A stretch of 64,000 nt of DNA from Ensifer sp. BR816 (GCF_000378985.1 NZ_KB905370.1:3617342-3681341), one strand, 5' to 3'; positions 23,711 through 33,264 are shown, numbered from the stretch's first letter. Notes: generated by a model from the sequence alone, not told the origin. Numbers and translations are program-made.

Positions 23711-26700
23711 ATGTTGAGCAAGATCATCAGCTTGAGCCTGCAGTTTCGCTATCTGGTACTTCTTTGCGCTGCTGCTTTGTTATTCACGGGGATTTCGCAA
23801 CTCCGCACCAAATCGGTCGATCTCCTCCCAGAGTTCCGACCGCTGGAAGTGGAGGTGCAAACGGAAGCACTCGGGCTGGCGGCCGCTGAAGTCGAAGCGC
23901 TCATCACAAATCCTCTGGAAGAAATCCTGACCGGGGTTCCATGGCTAGAGGCAATGCGCTCCAATTCAATCACCGGCCTGTCCTCGGTGCTTCTCGTTTT
24001 CACCCCTGGTACCGACATGATGAATGCGCGCCAGATGGTCCAGGAGCGGCTCCTGCAGTCGAGTGCTCTTCCGAAAGTCTCGAAACCCCCGACCATGCTG
24101 CAGCCGGTGTCGTCGCTAAACCGGACCATGCAGATCGGCCTGTCTTCGGATAACCAATCTCTGATCGAGCTCTCGGTTCTCGCGCGCTGGAAGATCAGGC
24201 CGCGGCTGATGAGCGTAGCAGGTGTCGCGAACGTATCCATCTGGGGGCAGCGCGAGCGCCAGCTTCAGGTCCAGGTGGATACCGGGAAACTCAGAGACAG
24301 GGGTGTTGAACTCAATGATGTCATAAAGGCGGCTGGAGACGCGCTGTGGGTTTCGCCGCTGACCTTCCTGCGTGCCTCTACGCCCGGAAATGGCGGCTTC
24401 ATCGACACGCCCAGCCAGCGCTACGACATTCGGCATCTTCTTCCCATTTCGTCCCCCGATCAACTTGCTCGGATATCGTTTCCCGCCGCAGATGGCTCCA
24501 CATTGCTTCTGAGCGACGTCTCGACCGTGGTCGAGGGGCATCAACCGATGATCGGCGATGGCATCGTCAAAGATGCGCCGGGGCTTGTCCTAATGGTTGA
24601 GAAGTTGCCTGGAGCCAACACCCAGCAGGTGACGGAAGGCGTCGAACGCGCACTTGAAGCATTGAAGCCGGGCTTGCCTGGCGTCGAGATCACCGCCAGC
24701 GTCTTTCGACCGGCCACCTTTATTCAGACTTCGCTCAGCAATCTCTCCCGTGCGCTCATCCTGGGTGGCCTGTTGGCAGTGCTGGCCTTGATCGCACTGA
24801 CGAGGGATTGGCGCGCGGCGCTCGTGGCGCTCGTCGCGATCCCGCTATCATTGCTGGCCGCATGGACCGCTTTTGTCTTATCTGGAACAACGATCAACGC
24901 GATGATCCTGGCGGGCCTCGTCGCCGCTCTCGTTGTAGTGGTCGACGATGCGGTCATTGATGCTGACAATATCAGGCGCAGGTCCCGCGATCATCGTGGC
25001 GCCGAACCGGCCTCGGCCAAGGTCTTTGCCGCAGCGATGGAGGTGCGCCGGCCACTCCTCCATGCCACAGCGATCGCCGTGCTGCTCACGCTCCCGTTCC
25101 TCTTCCTTCGCGGAACTGCGGGTGCATTGCTTCAGCCGCTCTTTCTTTCGATCCTGGTCGCATTGCTCACATCGACGATCGTCGCCCAGACCGTTACACC
25201 CGCGCTGAGCCTTCTTCTCATGCCGAATGGAGCCCAGAGAACCGGCGAGCCGCCTTCCCTGGGGATCCGGAAACGGTACGAAGGTCTTCTGTCGGGAGTT
25301 CTCGCATCACCGAAAACGGCGGCTTTGGCTATCGGGCTGCTTGTGCTCACGAGCCTTCTGACGCTGCCCTTCCTTCGCCCCTCTCTGCTTCCTGCCTTCA
25401 AGGATCGCGACCTGTCGGTCAGCTGGAAGATGCCACATGGGACCTCGTATCCGAAAATGAGCCAAATATTGAGCGAGGCCTCAAGCGACGTAAGAAGTAT
25501 TGCCGGCGTTCGTGACGTCAGTGCCATTTTGGGGCGCGCCATTCAGTCGGACACCGTTGCGGGGGTCAACTCCGGCGAACTGTGGGTGAGCATCGCACCG
25601 GATGCTGATTATGACGCGACGGTGACAGCTGTCCGGCAGGCCCTTGAAAAATATCCGGGAGTCCGCGGCGAACCCATGTCATTCGCTACCCGAAGAGTTC
25701 GGGATTTGATGACCGATGACGGCGAAGCTGTGGTCGTCCAGATCTACGGTCCCGCTTGGGATCTTCTGCAGAGCGCGGCAGAGGAGATTCAGCAGGCCCT
25801 TTCGGATGTACCTGGCATCGTGGATCCTCGCATCCGCAATCGCGAAGAGGAGCCCAGCGTCGAAATCGAGGCCGACCTGGCTGCGGCGGAACGCTACGGA
25901 CTCAAGCCGGGGGATGTTCGTCGCGCGGCGGCCACTCTGATGGGTGGCATCGAGGTCGGCAGCCTCTACGAAGAGCAGAAGATTTTCGAGGTGGTGGTCT
26001 GGGGTGTGCCTGAGATGCGGCGTGACCCCAACCTGATCAGTGAGATATTGGTCGATACTCCAAAGGGAGAAAAGATCCGCCTGGGCGATGTCGCGGATGT
26101 GCGTCTCACCTCGAACTTCGCGGCCATCAGGCGAGACGGCGCCTCGCGGCACGTGGAGGTTGTCGCGGATGTCCGAGACCGCGATCTCGGCGCGGTCCTG
26201 GCCGACGTCGGGATGAAGCTGAAGGGCATCAAGTTCCCTCTCGAGTACCATCCTGAAGTCATTGGAGAAGGCGCCGGGTGGGACAGTACCTTCGCTTGGG
26301 TTGCCAGCCTTGGTATTGCTGCTGCCATTGGAGCGTTCTTCCTTCTGCAAGCCTCTCTCGGAAGCTGGCGTCTTGCTGCGCTGGTCTTCATCCTCTCGCC
26401 GGTTTCATTGACGGGCGGTATCCTGGCAGCGCTTGCGGGCGGCGGCATTGTTACAATTGGATCGCTTGCGGGACTGTTGGCAGTGCTTTTGATCACGACG
26501 CGCGGCGCAATCATGCTCGTCCACCGCTTCCAGCGCCTCGAGCAAGAGCAACGGCCCCTTCGATCGGATCTCATCCAGTCCGTCGCGGGATCACATTGCA
26601 TCCCCATTGTGATCACCGTAGTGGTCACAACGATCATCCTTCTCCCGCTTGTCACCTGGGGCGTGGCGCCGGGGATGGAAATCGTGCACCCGATGGCTGT

Positions 26701-26851
26701 GGTCATCGTTGGTGGTCTCGTTACATCCACGCTCCTCATTCTGTTTGCTCTGCCTGTCTTTTACTCGGTTCTGCGCGTGAGACCCGAGCCGGAAGTCATG
26801 CTCGAGCCGGAAGTCCAAGCCGATGGGAGTATCAAACATGCGGCCGAGTAA
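23711..26851 (+). CDS. HME-type RND efflux pump subunit 1 (CusA/CzcA-like)
   Basis: 1046 residues from ATG 23711, preceded by GGAGA; a TTG six codons earlier is less likely. Twelve membrane segments with two large periplasmic loops are visible. TM4 near residue 408 keeps the double aspartate V-V-D-D-A-V-I-D, the proton-relay site of heavy-metal/HME pumps. Around TM10 the usual A-R-N-G-V is T-R-G-A-I, and the following V-D-H is V-H-R, so this copy has diverged from its neighbour at 27672. It overlaps the adaptor gene by 14 bases. Substrate may be metal ions or organic compounds; no metal-binding methionine cluster was verified. Confidence 0.88.
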   Translation: MLSKIISLSLQFRYLVLLCAAALLFTGISQLRTKSVDLLPEFRPLEVEVQTEALGLAAAEVEALITNPLEEILTGVPWLEAMRSNSITGLSSVLLVFTPGTDMMNARQMVQERLLQSSALPKVSKPPTMLQPVSSLNRTMQIGLSSDNQSLIELSVLARWKIRPRLMSVAGVANVSIWGQRERQLQVQVDTGKLRDRGVELNDVIKAAGDALWVSPLTFLRASTPGNGGFIDTPSQRYDIRHLLPISSPDQLARISFPAADGSTLLLSDVSTVVEGHQPMIGDGIVKDAPGLVLMVEKLPGANTQQVTEGVERALEALKPGLPGVEITASVFRPATFIQTSLSNLSRALILGGLLAVLALIALTRDWRAALVALVAIPLSLLAAWTAFVLSGTTINAMILAGLVAALVVVVDDAVIDADNIRRRSRDHRGAEPASAKVFAAAMEVRRPLLHATAIAVLLTLPFLFLRGTAGALLQPLFLSILVALLTSTIVAQTVTPALSLLLMPNGAQRTGEPPSLGIRKRYEGLLSGVLASPKTAALAIGLLVLTSLLTLPFLRPSLLPAFKDRDLSVSWKMPHGTSYPKMSQILSEASSDVRSIAGVRDVSAILGRAIQSDTVAGVNSGELWVSIAPDADYDATVTAVRQALEKYPGVRGEPMSFATRRVRDLMTDDGEAVVVQIYGPAWDLLQSAAEEIQQALSDVPGIVDPRIRNREEEPSVEIEADLAAAERYGLKPGDVRRAAATLMGGIEVGSLYEEQKIFEVVVWGVPEMRRDPNLISEILVDTPKGEKIRLGDVADVRLTSNFAAIRRDGASRHVEVVADVRDRDLGAVLADVGMKLKGIKFPLEYHPEVIGEGAGWDSTFAWVASLGIAAAIGAFFLLQASLGSWRLAALVFILSPVSLTGGILAALAGGGIVTIGSLAGLLAVLLITTRGAIMLVHRFQRLEQEQRPLRSDLIQSVAGSHCIPIVITVVVTTIILLPLVTWGVAPGMEIVHPMAVVIVGGLVTSTLLILFALPVFYSVLRVRPEPEVMLEPEVQADGSIKHAAE

Positions 26852-27656
26852 TCTTTGGATTGGCCTCGCGCTCATCATGGCAGGCTTGCCCTGTCCGGGT
26901 GAGCGAGCCGAAGCTGCTTCCGTCGGCAAGGGCGAGCCGGCCCATGTCGAACCCGAACCGGGAACGAAATTCAATCGCGTCATCCTGGAACCAAGTGCTT
27001 TCAAGCGGCTGGGAATAGAGACCACTGCAGTTCGCGAGACGATAGCCATTCGAAAACGTCGGGTCGCAGCAGTTGTGGTGGATGCGAACGAGGTGGAGCA
27101 GACCGGCCTCGATGCCGGACCGCCGAACGAGATTGCGGCGGGAGCGCGTTCGGAGCTCTCGCCCACCCCCGAAAACTTGCCCGCCACAGTTGCCGGAAGA
27201 GTGTGGGTGCGCGTTCTGCCGATCGGCGACGTCCCCAAGGTGGCGCGGGACCAACCTGCGCTCCTCATACCGCTGGCCAAGGGCAGCGAGTCCGGCAAGG
27301 TGCGAGCGCACGTCGTGTTCCCGCCGATCTCGGGCGGCGACGGTGATGGAGGCCTGTACTGTGTCGTGGATGGAGCGGACACGGCCTTGGCTCCAAAGAC
27401 ACCTGTTCTCATCGAGCTGCCGTATGAGGCCACGCCAAGAAAAGCCGTCCCGTTCAGCGCAGTCTTCTACGACGAGCACGGCCAAGCATGGGTCTATACG
27501 AATTTGGAGCCGCTTACATTCATCCGGCATCCCATCCAATTGGATTACGTCGTCAAGGATCTGGCCTTTCTGTCCGAGGGCCCCCCAGTGGGTACTGAGG
27601 TCGTAACGGTCGGAGCGCCCATGTTGTACGGCATCGAGTTTGGGATCGGCCATTAG
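26838..27656 (+). CDS. Short periplasmic adaptor (membrane-fusion protein)
   Basis: 272 residues from ATG 26838. An N-terminal signal peptide (M-R-P-S-N-L-W-I-G-L-A-L-I-M ... E-A-A-S) precedes a region with F-K-R-L-G-I-E-T-T-A-V-R, typical of CusB/CzcB adaptors next to HME pumps. C-terminal beta-barrel and membrane-proximal parts are present (P-F-S-A-V-F-Y-D-E-H-G-Q-A-W-V, G-T-E-V-V-T-V-G). The alpha-helical hairpin and lipoyl repeats of a full adaptor (about 380-400 residues) appear to be missing. It lies between two RND genes, overlapping the first and 15 bases before the second. Confidence 0.75.
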   Translation: MRPSNLWIGLALIMAGLPCPGERAEAASVGKGEPAHVEPEPGTKFNRVILEPSAFKRLGIETTAVRETIAIRKRRVAAVVVDANEVEQTGLDAGPPNEIAAGARSELSPTPENLPATVAGRVWVRVLPIGDVPKVARDQPALLIPLAKGSESGKVRAHVVFPPISGGDGDGGLYCVVDGADTALAPKTPVLIELPYEATPRKAVPFSAVFYDEHGQAWVYTNLEPLTFIRHPIQLDYVVKDLAFLSEGPPVGTEVVTVGAPMLYGIEFGIGH

Positions 27657-27671
27657 CCGGGAGGCCTAGCC

Positions 27672-30600
27672 ATGATGCGCTGGATCGTCGAAGGAAGTCT
27701 CAAGTTACGTTTCTTTCTGGTTTTTGCCGCCGCAATGTTGGTCTTCTTTGGGGTCGGCCAACTTCGCGAAATGCGGACCGATGTGTTTCCTGAATTCGCG
27801 CCCCCCCTCGTAGAGATTCAGACCGAGGCGCTTGGACTTTCGACCGAGGAGGTCGAATCTTTGGTCACGCTGCCGCTGGAGCTATCGTTTGCGGGCACTC
27901 CCGGGTTGGAGATCTTGCGCTCAAAGTCGGTTCCCGGACTGTCATCCGTCGTTCTGATCTTCGGGCGCGGGACCGATCTGCTTTCGGCGCGGCAACTGGT
28001 GCAGGAGAGACTTGCAGTCGCAAAGCCGTTGCTCCCCAACGTGGCACGGCCGCCCATCATGATTCAGCCGCTATCCGCGACAAGCCGGGTCATGAAGATC
28101 GGCCTGTCCTCCAACGAAATGTCCCTCGTCGCTCTCTCGGAGATCTACCGCTGGACGATCCGTCCAAAGCTTATGCACGTTCCAGGCGTAGCGAATGTGG
28201 CCGCGTGGGGTGTTCGCAAACGCCAGCTGCAAGTTCAGGTCGATCCGCAGCGGCTCAGGGCTCTCGGCATCACGCTCGATCAGGTGCTGGAGACAACGGG
28301 CGACGCTCTCAATGTCGGCTTGCTGCCGCACAAACGCCAATCGAAAACGGAGACAGGAGGACTGATCGATGCAGGTGATCAAAGGCTGAACGTGCGACAC
28401 ATACTCCCGGTGACAAACCCGGATAATCTGTCCCGCGTCGCCTTTCATGCCGAGAGCGATTCGTCCTTGCGCCTCGGCGAAGTAGCCGACGTCGTGCAAG
28501 GCCATCCGCCGTTGATCGGCGACGGAATCGTGAATGATGGCCCCGGTCTTCTGCTGATCGTCGAAAAATTTCCTTGGGCCAACACCTTGGAGGTCACCGA
28601 GGGGGTGGATGAGGCGCTGGAGCTTCTCAAGCCTGGCCTTTCAGGGATAGCAATCGATCCCACCATATTCCGCCCGGCAACATTCATCGAGATGTCCCTC
28701 GACAACCTGACGAAGGCCTTTATCGTGGGCAGCATCCTCGTGACACTGGTTCTCATCGCGTTTCTGTATCAATGGCGGGCCGCCCTGATCAGCCTCGTGG
28801 CGATTCCATTGTCCTTGGTGGCTGCGGGCCTTGTCCTGAATGCGATGGAGGCAACGATCAACACGATGGTCCTGGCGGGTTTCGCGATCGCGCTGGGAGC
28901 TGTTGTCGACGACGCAATCATCGACATCGAGAATATTGTGCGGCGCCTGCGCGAAAATCGTAGCCTCGGGCATCCGAAATCGACCGCGACCGTGGTTCTC
29001 GAAGCATCGCTCGAGATTCGTCGGGCCATCGTCTATGCGACGCTGATCATTATTCTGGCCGTCCTGCCGGTCTTCTTTCTGGATGGCTTGTCAGGTTCCT
29101 TCTTCAAGCCGCTTGCTCTGGCCTACACGCTCGCCCTTTTCGCCTCCATGGTCGTGGCACTGACCGTCACGCCTGCCCTGAGTCTGATACTGTTCTCGTG
29201 GAAGCCGCTGGACGAGAGGCCCCCCGCTTTCGTACGCGGGCTACAGGAGAGCTATATCCGAATCCTCTCCCGGATCATCCGAGCACCGCGGGCGGTCTTC
29301 GCTTTCACCGGGATCGTCACGGCGATAGGTTTGGCCGTTCTGCCTTTCCTCGGGCACTCGCTTCTGCCTGATTTTAAAGAGCGCGATTTCCTGATGCATT
29401 GGGTGACGAAGCCTGGCACGTCCTATCCGGAGATGAGCCGGATCACCATCAAGGCCAGTTCCGAGCTGCGCAACATTCCCGGCGTTCGCAATTTCGGCGC
29501 GCATGTCGGGCGTGCCGTGGCATCGGACGAAGTCGTGGGCATAAACTTCACGGAAAACTGGGTCAGCGTCGCGCCAGAAGCCGACTACGATAAGACGCTC
29601 GCGGCTATTCAGGAGGTCGTCGACGGTTATCCCGGTCTATACCGTGATGTCCAGACATACCTGAAAGAGAGAATCCGGGAAGTCTTGACTGGAGCAAGCG
29701 AGGCGGTCGTCGTCCGCATCTATGGACCTGAGTTGAACTTGCTGCGGGCGAAGGCTGACGATGTAAAAAAAGCCCTGGCGGATGTCCCCGGCCTGGTCGC
29801 CTTGCACATTGAGCTGCAGGAAGACATCCCCCATATCACGATCCAGCTCGATCTGGCCGCCGCGCGATCGCACGGAATCAAGCCGGGAGACGTCCGCCGG
29901 GCAGCGGCTACTATTCTGGCCGGTATCGAAGTGAGCGATATCTATCGCGGACCGAATTTGTACGATGTCATTGTATGGGGAACGCCTGAAACACGGCACG
30001 ATGTCGGCAGCATCCGTGATCTCTTGATCGACACACCGACGGGCGGGCATGTGCGGCTAGGTGATATCGCGCAAGTGAAAGTCGCCCCCACGCCGAACGT
30101 CATCAAGCGCGAAAAGGTCTCACGGCGCATCGACGTCGCTGCAAATGTGAAAGGACGTGACCTTGGCTCGGTCGTGTCAGACGTGAAGGAGCGGTTGGCG
30201 CGCGTGGAATTCCCTCCGGAGTATCACCCCGAAGTCATTGGGGAGTACGCAGAGCGGGAAGCTGCTCAAAGGCGCATCCTGTTCTTCTCGATTGGAGCAG
30301 CGATGGGGATCTTCTTCCTGCTGCAAGCCTCGTTCCGAAGCTGGCGGCTTGCGCTCCTGGCATATCTTCTCCTGCCGGCTGCCTTGGTCGGCGGTCTCCT
30401 GGCAGCATACGCTGGCGACGGCATCATTTCGGTGGGATCGCTGGTCGGCTTTCTGACGGTTTTGGGTATCGCGGCGCGCAATGGTGTTCTGCTCGTGGAC
30501 CATTATCAGCAGCTCGAACAGAACGAAGGCGAGAGCTTCGGACCGGGTCTCGTCCTGCGCGGAGCCCGTGAGCGGCTATCGCCGATACTGATGACCGTCT

Positions 30601-30818
30601 TGACCACGGGGCTGGCGATCGTTCCACTGGTTTATCTCGGGCAGGTGCCCGGAAACGAGATTGAGCATCCGATGGCGGTGGTCATCATCGGCGGGCTCGT
30701 CACCTCGACCCTGCTCAACCTGTTTGTCCTGCCGTCCTTGTACCTCCGCTACGGATCACGAATCGTGAGGAATTCGGCTGAGCCAACTCCAGTCGTAGGT
30801 GAGGCGGTCGGTGCGTGA
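27672..30818 (+). CDS. HME-type RND efflux pump subunit 2 (CusA/CzcA-like)
   Basis: 1048 residues (or one fewer if the second ATG is used). Same architecture as the pump at 23711, but with more canonical motifs: TM4 near residue 407 G-A-V-V-D-D-A-I-I-D-I-E-N-I, and A-A-R-N-G-V-L-L-V-D-H in the second half. Paired RND genes with one adaptor resemble the MdtBC arrangement, where two different pump subunits form one trimer. No outer-membrane factor gene is present, so it must be shared from elsewhere. Transport of metal or organic cations is inferred from family. Confidence 0.9.
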   Translation: MMRWIVEGSLKLRFFLVFAAAMLVFFGVGQLREMRTDVFPEFAPPLVEIQTEALGLSTEEVESLVTLPLELSFAGTPGLEILRSKSVPGLSSVVLIFGRGTDLLSARQLVQERLAVAKPLLPNVARPPIMIQPLSATSRVMKIGLSSNEMSLVALSEIYRWTIRPKLMHVPGVANVAAWGVRKRQLQVQVDPQRLRALGITLDQVLETTGDALNVGLLPHKRQSKTETGGLIDAGDQRLNVRHILPVTNPDNLSRVAFHAESDSSLRLGEVADVVQGHPPLIGDGIVNDGPGLLLIVEKFPWANTLEVTEGVDEALELLKPGLSGIAIDPTIFRPATFIEMSLDNLTKAFIVGSILVTLVLIAFLYQWRAALISLVAIPLSLVAAGLVLNAMEATINTMVLAGFAIALGAVVDDAIIDIENIVRRLRENRSLGHPKSTATVVLEASLEIRRAIVYATLIIILAVLPVFFLDGLSGSFFKPLALAYTLALFASMVVALTVTPALSLILFSWKPLDERPPAFVRGLQESYIRILSRIIRAPRAVFAFTGIVTAIGLAVLPFLGHSLLPDFKERDFLMHWVTKPGTSYPEMSRITIKASSELRNIPGVRNFGAHVGRAVASDEVVGINFTENWVSVAPEADYDKTLAAIQEVVDGYPGLYRDVQTYLKERIREVLTGASEAVVVRIYGPELNLLRAKADDVKKALADVPGLVALHIELQEDIPHITIQLDLAAARSHGIKPGDVRRAAATILAGIEVSDIYRGPNLYDVIVWGTPETRHDVGSIRDLLIDTPTGGHVRLGDIAQVKVAPTPNVIKREKVSRRIDVAANVKGRDLGSVVSDVKERLARVEFPPEYHPEVIGEYAEREAAQRRILFFSIGAAMGIFFLLQASFRSWRLALLAYLLLPAALVGGLLAAYAGDGIISVGSLVGFLTVLGIAARNGVLLVDHYQQLEQNEGESFGPGLVLRGARERLSPILMTVLTTGLAIVPLVYLGQVPGNEIEHPMAVVIIGGLVTSTLLNLFVLPSLYLRYGSRIVRNSAEPTPVVGEAVGA

Positions 30819-30926
30819 AGAGGACCTCAGCGGAGATGTACCCTGCCAGACTATAAAACGACCTTGCTCAATCTCTCGTACGCCAAACGTGGGTAGATCG
30901 CCAATGATGGGGTCGTTTGGGGCACG

Positions 30927-31562
30927 ATGATGGAACCCACCGCTTCCTTCGGCAAGCAGCAACCGGTTGATCAAAGGCCGCGCCTTCGAATTCTTCGCTT
31001 GTGCGCTGTTCTGGGGATTGGCGGCCTGTCGTTGACCCGGCCCGCGTGGAACGAAGCATCAGCGATTCACGAGTTGATCGAGCACATTGGTCTGGCGCTC
31101 GTGCTGCTGTGCATTGTTGGACGGCTTTGGAGCATTCTCTATATCGGCGGCCGCAAGAATGCGGAATTGGTGGTAAGCGGCCCTTACTCGATCACCAGGA
31201 ATCCGCTTTATCTCTTCTCTACAATCGGCGCGACCGGAATTGGCTTTATGTTCGGGTCGCTTGCTGCCGCCTGTCTGTTCGGTTCGACCACCTACATCGT
31301 ACTGCTCAGGACGGCGCTACAGGAAGAGCGCTTCCTGCGGAGCAGGTTTGGGCCGGCCTATCACGCATATGCGAGCCGAACCCCGCGGTTCTGGCCCAAT
31401 CCGATGCTGTACCAGGAGGCTCGCGGGACAACATTTTCGCCGAAAATCGTCCGCCGGACTCTCAGAGAAGCCTGCCTCCTTCTGCTCTTCTTCCCGCTGA
31501 TTGAAGCATTCGAATACTTGCAGGCCGAAGGTTCCCTGCCAACGCTTCTCTGGATCTATTGA
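30927..31562 (+). CDS. Isoprenylcysteine carboxyl methyltransferase-family membrane protein
   Basis: 211 residues with four or five hydrophobic segments. The diagnostic core is G-P-Y-S-I-T-R-N-P-L-Y-L, followed by E-E-R-F-L-R-S-R-F-G-P-A-Y and Y-A-S-R-T-P-R-F-W-P, the ICMT/phospholipid methyltransferase signature (substrate and S-adenosylmethionine binding). Bacterial members methylate lipids or small molecules in the membrane; a precise substrate is unknown. It follows the RND operon by 108 bases on the same strand and might be co-transcribed. Start chosen between adjacent ATG codons at 30927 and 30930. Confidence 0.8.
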   Translation: MMEPTASFGKQQPVDQRPRLRILRLCAVLGIGGLSLTRPAWNEASAIHELIEHIGLALVLLCIVGRLWSILYIGGRKNAELVVSGPYSITRNPLYLFSTIGATGIGFMFGSLAAACLFGSTTYIVLLRTALQEERFLRSRFGPAYHAYASRTPRFWPNPMLYQEARGTTFSPKIVRRTLREACLLLLFFPLIEAFEYLQAEGSLPTLLWIY

Positions 31563-31688
31563 TGTTCATCGACACGGTGACGGGAACATCGGAGCATCCG
31601 CATCACCGGTCGCGGAATCTGGGGCGTGTCTGGCAGTAACAGGCCAATGCAGGTCAACGCTTGTATCGGACCGAACTGCGCCCCCCTA

Positions 31689-31770
31689 CTGCATGTTTCC
31701 TTGAATCGGAGCCGATTTAAGGAAACATGCAGCAGTTCAAAGTGCTACAGCGACCTTCGTGCGTCTGATT
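31689..31770 (+). repeat. Rhizobial intergenic repeat, copy B, with a 21-base-arm hairpin
   Basis: Arms 31689-31709 and 31712-31732 (starting CTGCATGTTTCC and ending GGAAACATGCAG) are complementary over 21 bases with a single G-T pair and a two-base loop. They are followed by TTCAAAGTGCTACAGCG and GTGCGTCTGATT, the same core as copies A and C. The downstream end merges with an insertion-sequence fragment. Confidence 0.75.
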
Positions 31771-31872
31771 CCTCGAAGGTTTCGAGGCCGCCGAGTAGGC
31801 CGCTTCGACCTCAGCGTTTTCATGAAGCTTTCGGCCATGGCATTATCATAGGGATTGCCCCTGCAAGACTTA
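31757..31872 (-). pseudogene. IS3-family transposase fragment (minus strand)
   Basis: The minus strand encodes R-G-N-P-Y-D-N-A-M-A-E-S-F-M-K-T-L, the motif around the third catalytic residue (E) of IS3-family orfB transposases. After it the frame shifts and continues as L-L-G-G-L-E-T-F-E-E-S, as in intact proteins. Only about 35 codons remain, so it is a dead fragment. Confidence 0.75.
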
Positions 31873-32068
31873 GTGCATGTCGCCCAAAACTGTTCCGCGG
31901 TTTGGGACAACGACATGCACAAAAGCAAAGACCTGAAAGCGCGTCGCATTCATTTGCACCCGGACGACGCGATTTCGCGCGACTCAATCGGTCGCCGCCG
32001 GCGCCATGCCGTGCGCCGGTCGCGTTCGCCCGCGTCGATGGCGCTCGAACATTCCGTCATCACTTGAA

Positions 32069-32569
32069 TTATCGGCCGGATGCCTGCAACCGCGGCCAGG
32101 ACGGCCCCGTCGTGTCCGTCACCCCCCAGCGGACACGATGCATCGCTGCGGTAGGCAGGACGACAGGCGGCCCGCCGAGCCTTGGCGCATGCGCATCGCC
32201 TTCCGACAGAAGCGTGCGACTTTCCAGTTTTGGAATGGCGGTGGCGACAGAGCGGATGCTTGTCGGGGCGATGCCGTAGTCAGCCGTCAGCCTTCGGAAC
32301 GTCCCGGTCGCCGCATAGATCTCGTCGGCGCATCGGACGGCCTCGCATACGCGTGCCGCGTCGCAGATCCGCACATAAAGCACGCCAGGGATGGACAACG
32401 GCAGCGTCGTCACGATCGGGTCCAGAACCAGATTGATCGCCTGGGGCGTGACACCGTTGAGAACAAAAGCCACAAGACCGGCCTGGCTTGCCCAGTATCC
32501 GGCGACGATCAGATCGGCGGGCGGCCCCCCGCCGGACTCGACAATCTCGATAACGCTTCGCGCTTGCAT
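32069..32569 (-). CDS. Hypothetical protein of unknown family inside the IS scar
   Basis: A 166-residue ORF with G/C-rich third positions, which favours real or recently real coding. The sequence (M-Q-A-R-S-V-I-E-I-V-E-S-G ... L-I-V-A-G-Y-W-A-S-Q-A-G-L-V) looks like folded alpha/beta protein up to about residue 115, then becomes less regular. I see no family signature and no good ribosome binding site, so it may be the remains of a longer gene. It sits between two insertion-sequence fragments and inverted rhizobial repeats. Confidence 0.4.
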   Translation of the reverse strand: MQARSVIEIVESGGGPPADLIVAGYWASQAGLVAFVLNGVTPQAINLVLDPIVTTLPLSIPGVLYVRICDAARVCEAVRCADEIYAATGTFRRLTADYGIAPTSIRSVATAIPKLESRTLLSEGDAHAPRLGGPPVVLPTAAMHRVRWGVTDTTGPSWPRLQASGR

Positions 32570-32805
32570 ATGTCCGCCCTCGCTGAAAACAGGGCCAATG
32601 CGATGATCACTGTGGCAAGGCGCCAGGTGGCGCAGATCTATTACGATTTCTTTGAAAGCTTGAATGGCTAAGCTTCAAGTACGGCGCACAGACTATCGTC
32701 TTCGGCCACCCCACACCATATGCCTTTAGATATATGAGGGCTCGTTAAGCTGCGCGCCCTCCCCATGGGCCACAGATCGGCCACGACCAATGGCGACCAG
32801 CCGAG

Positions 32806-32892
32806 GAATTCGACAACGCCGTCATCGAATCGTTCAGCGGCAAGTTCCGGGCGGAATGACTGAACGCCAGCACGGAAGTTCCGGCTCGGAGC
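32806..32892 (+). pseudogene. IS3-family transposase fragment (plus strand)
   Basis: The plus strand reads E-F-D-N-A-V-I-E-S-F-S-G-K-F-R-A-E-stop-L-N-A-S. Intact IS3-type orfB proteins have D-N-A-F-I-E-A-F-N-G-R-F-R-A-E-C-L-N-A here; the Cys codon TGC has become TGA. This is a different IS from the one at 31757 and in the opposite direction. Confidence 0.75.
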
Positions 32893-33005
32893 CATCCAAA
32901 GACGGGCAGTGCCAAAGGTCTACTGTCCGTCGTCGCGGCTCCGATTCCGGCAATCGAGGTCTCAACTTTTACCTGAATCCAACCTTGACATTCGCCCTTT
33001 CTCGG

Positions 33006-33114
33006 CTGTGCCGCGCGTCTAGCTGGACGCAAAGTTCGCTGTAGCACTTTGAATTGCTGCATGATTTTGTTCCTAAAACGATCCCGGTCCAGGAAACCAT
33101 GCAGTAGGCGACGT
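33006..33114 (-). repeat. Rhizobial intergenic repeat, copy C (inverted)
   Basis: On the minus strand it reads CTGCATGGTTTCCTGG, later AAATCATGCAGCAATTC, then AAAGTGCTACAGCG and CTAGACGCGCGGC. It is the most complete match to copy B in core, but its first hairpin is diverged. Together with copy B, in opposite direction, it brackets the 1.3-kb scar with both IS fragments. The gap 33115-33444 to the next gene holds no ORF. Confidence 0.7.
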
Positions 33115-33264
33115 TCAGCTTGTCCGCTCTTGCCGGCAGCCTGCGTGCCGGAGACGCTCAACCACTCAGAAGCAATCAATTTTATGTAAAACTATAATTG
33201 GACCGATGCCCTGAAGACTGTTTACAACCAGTAAATTACGTGCTCTTAATATAAATCATTTGCG

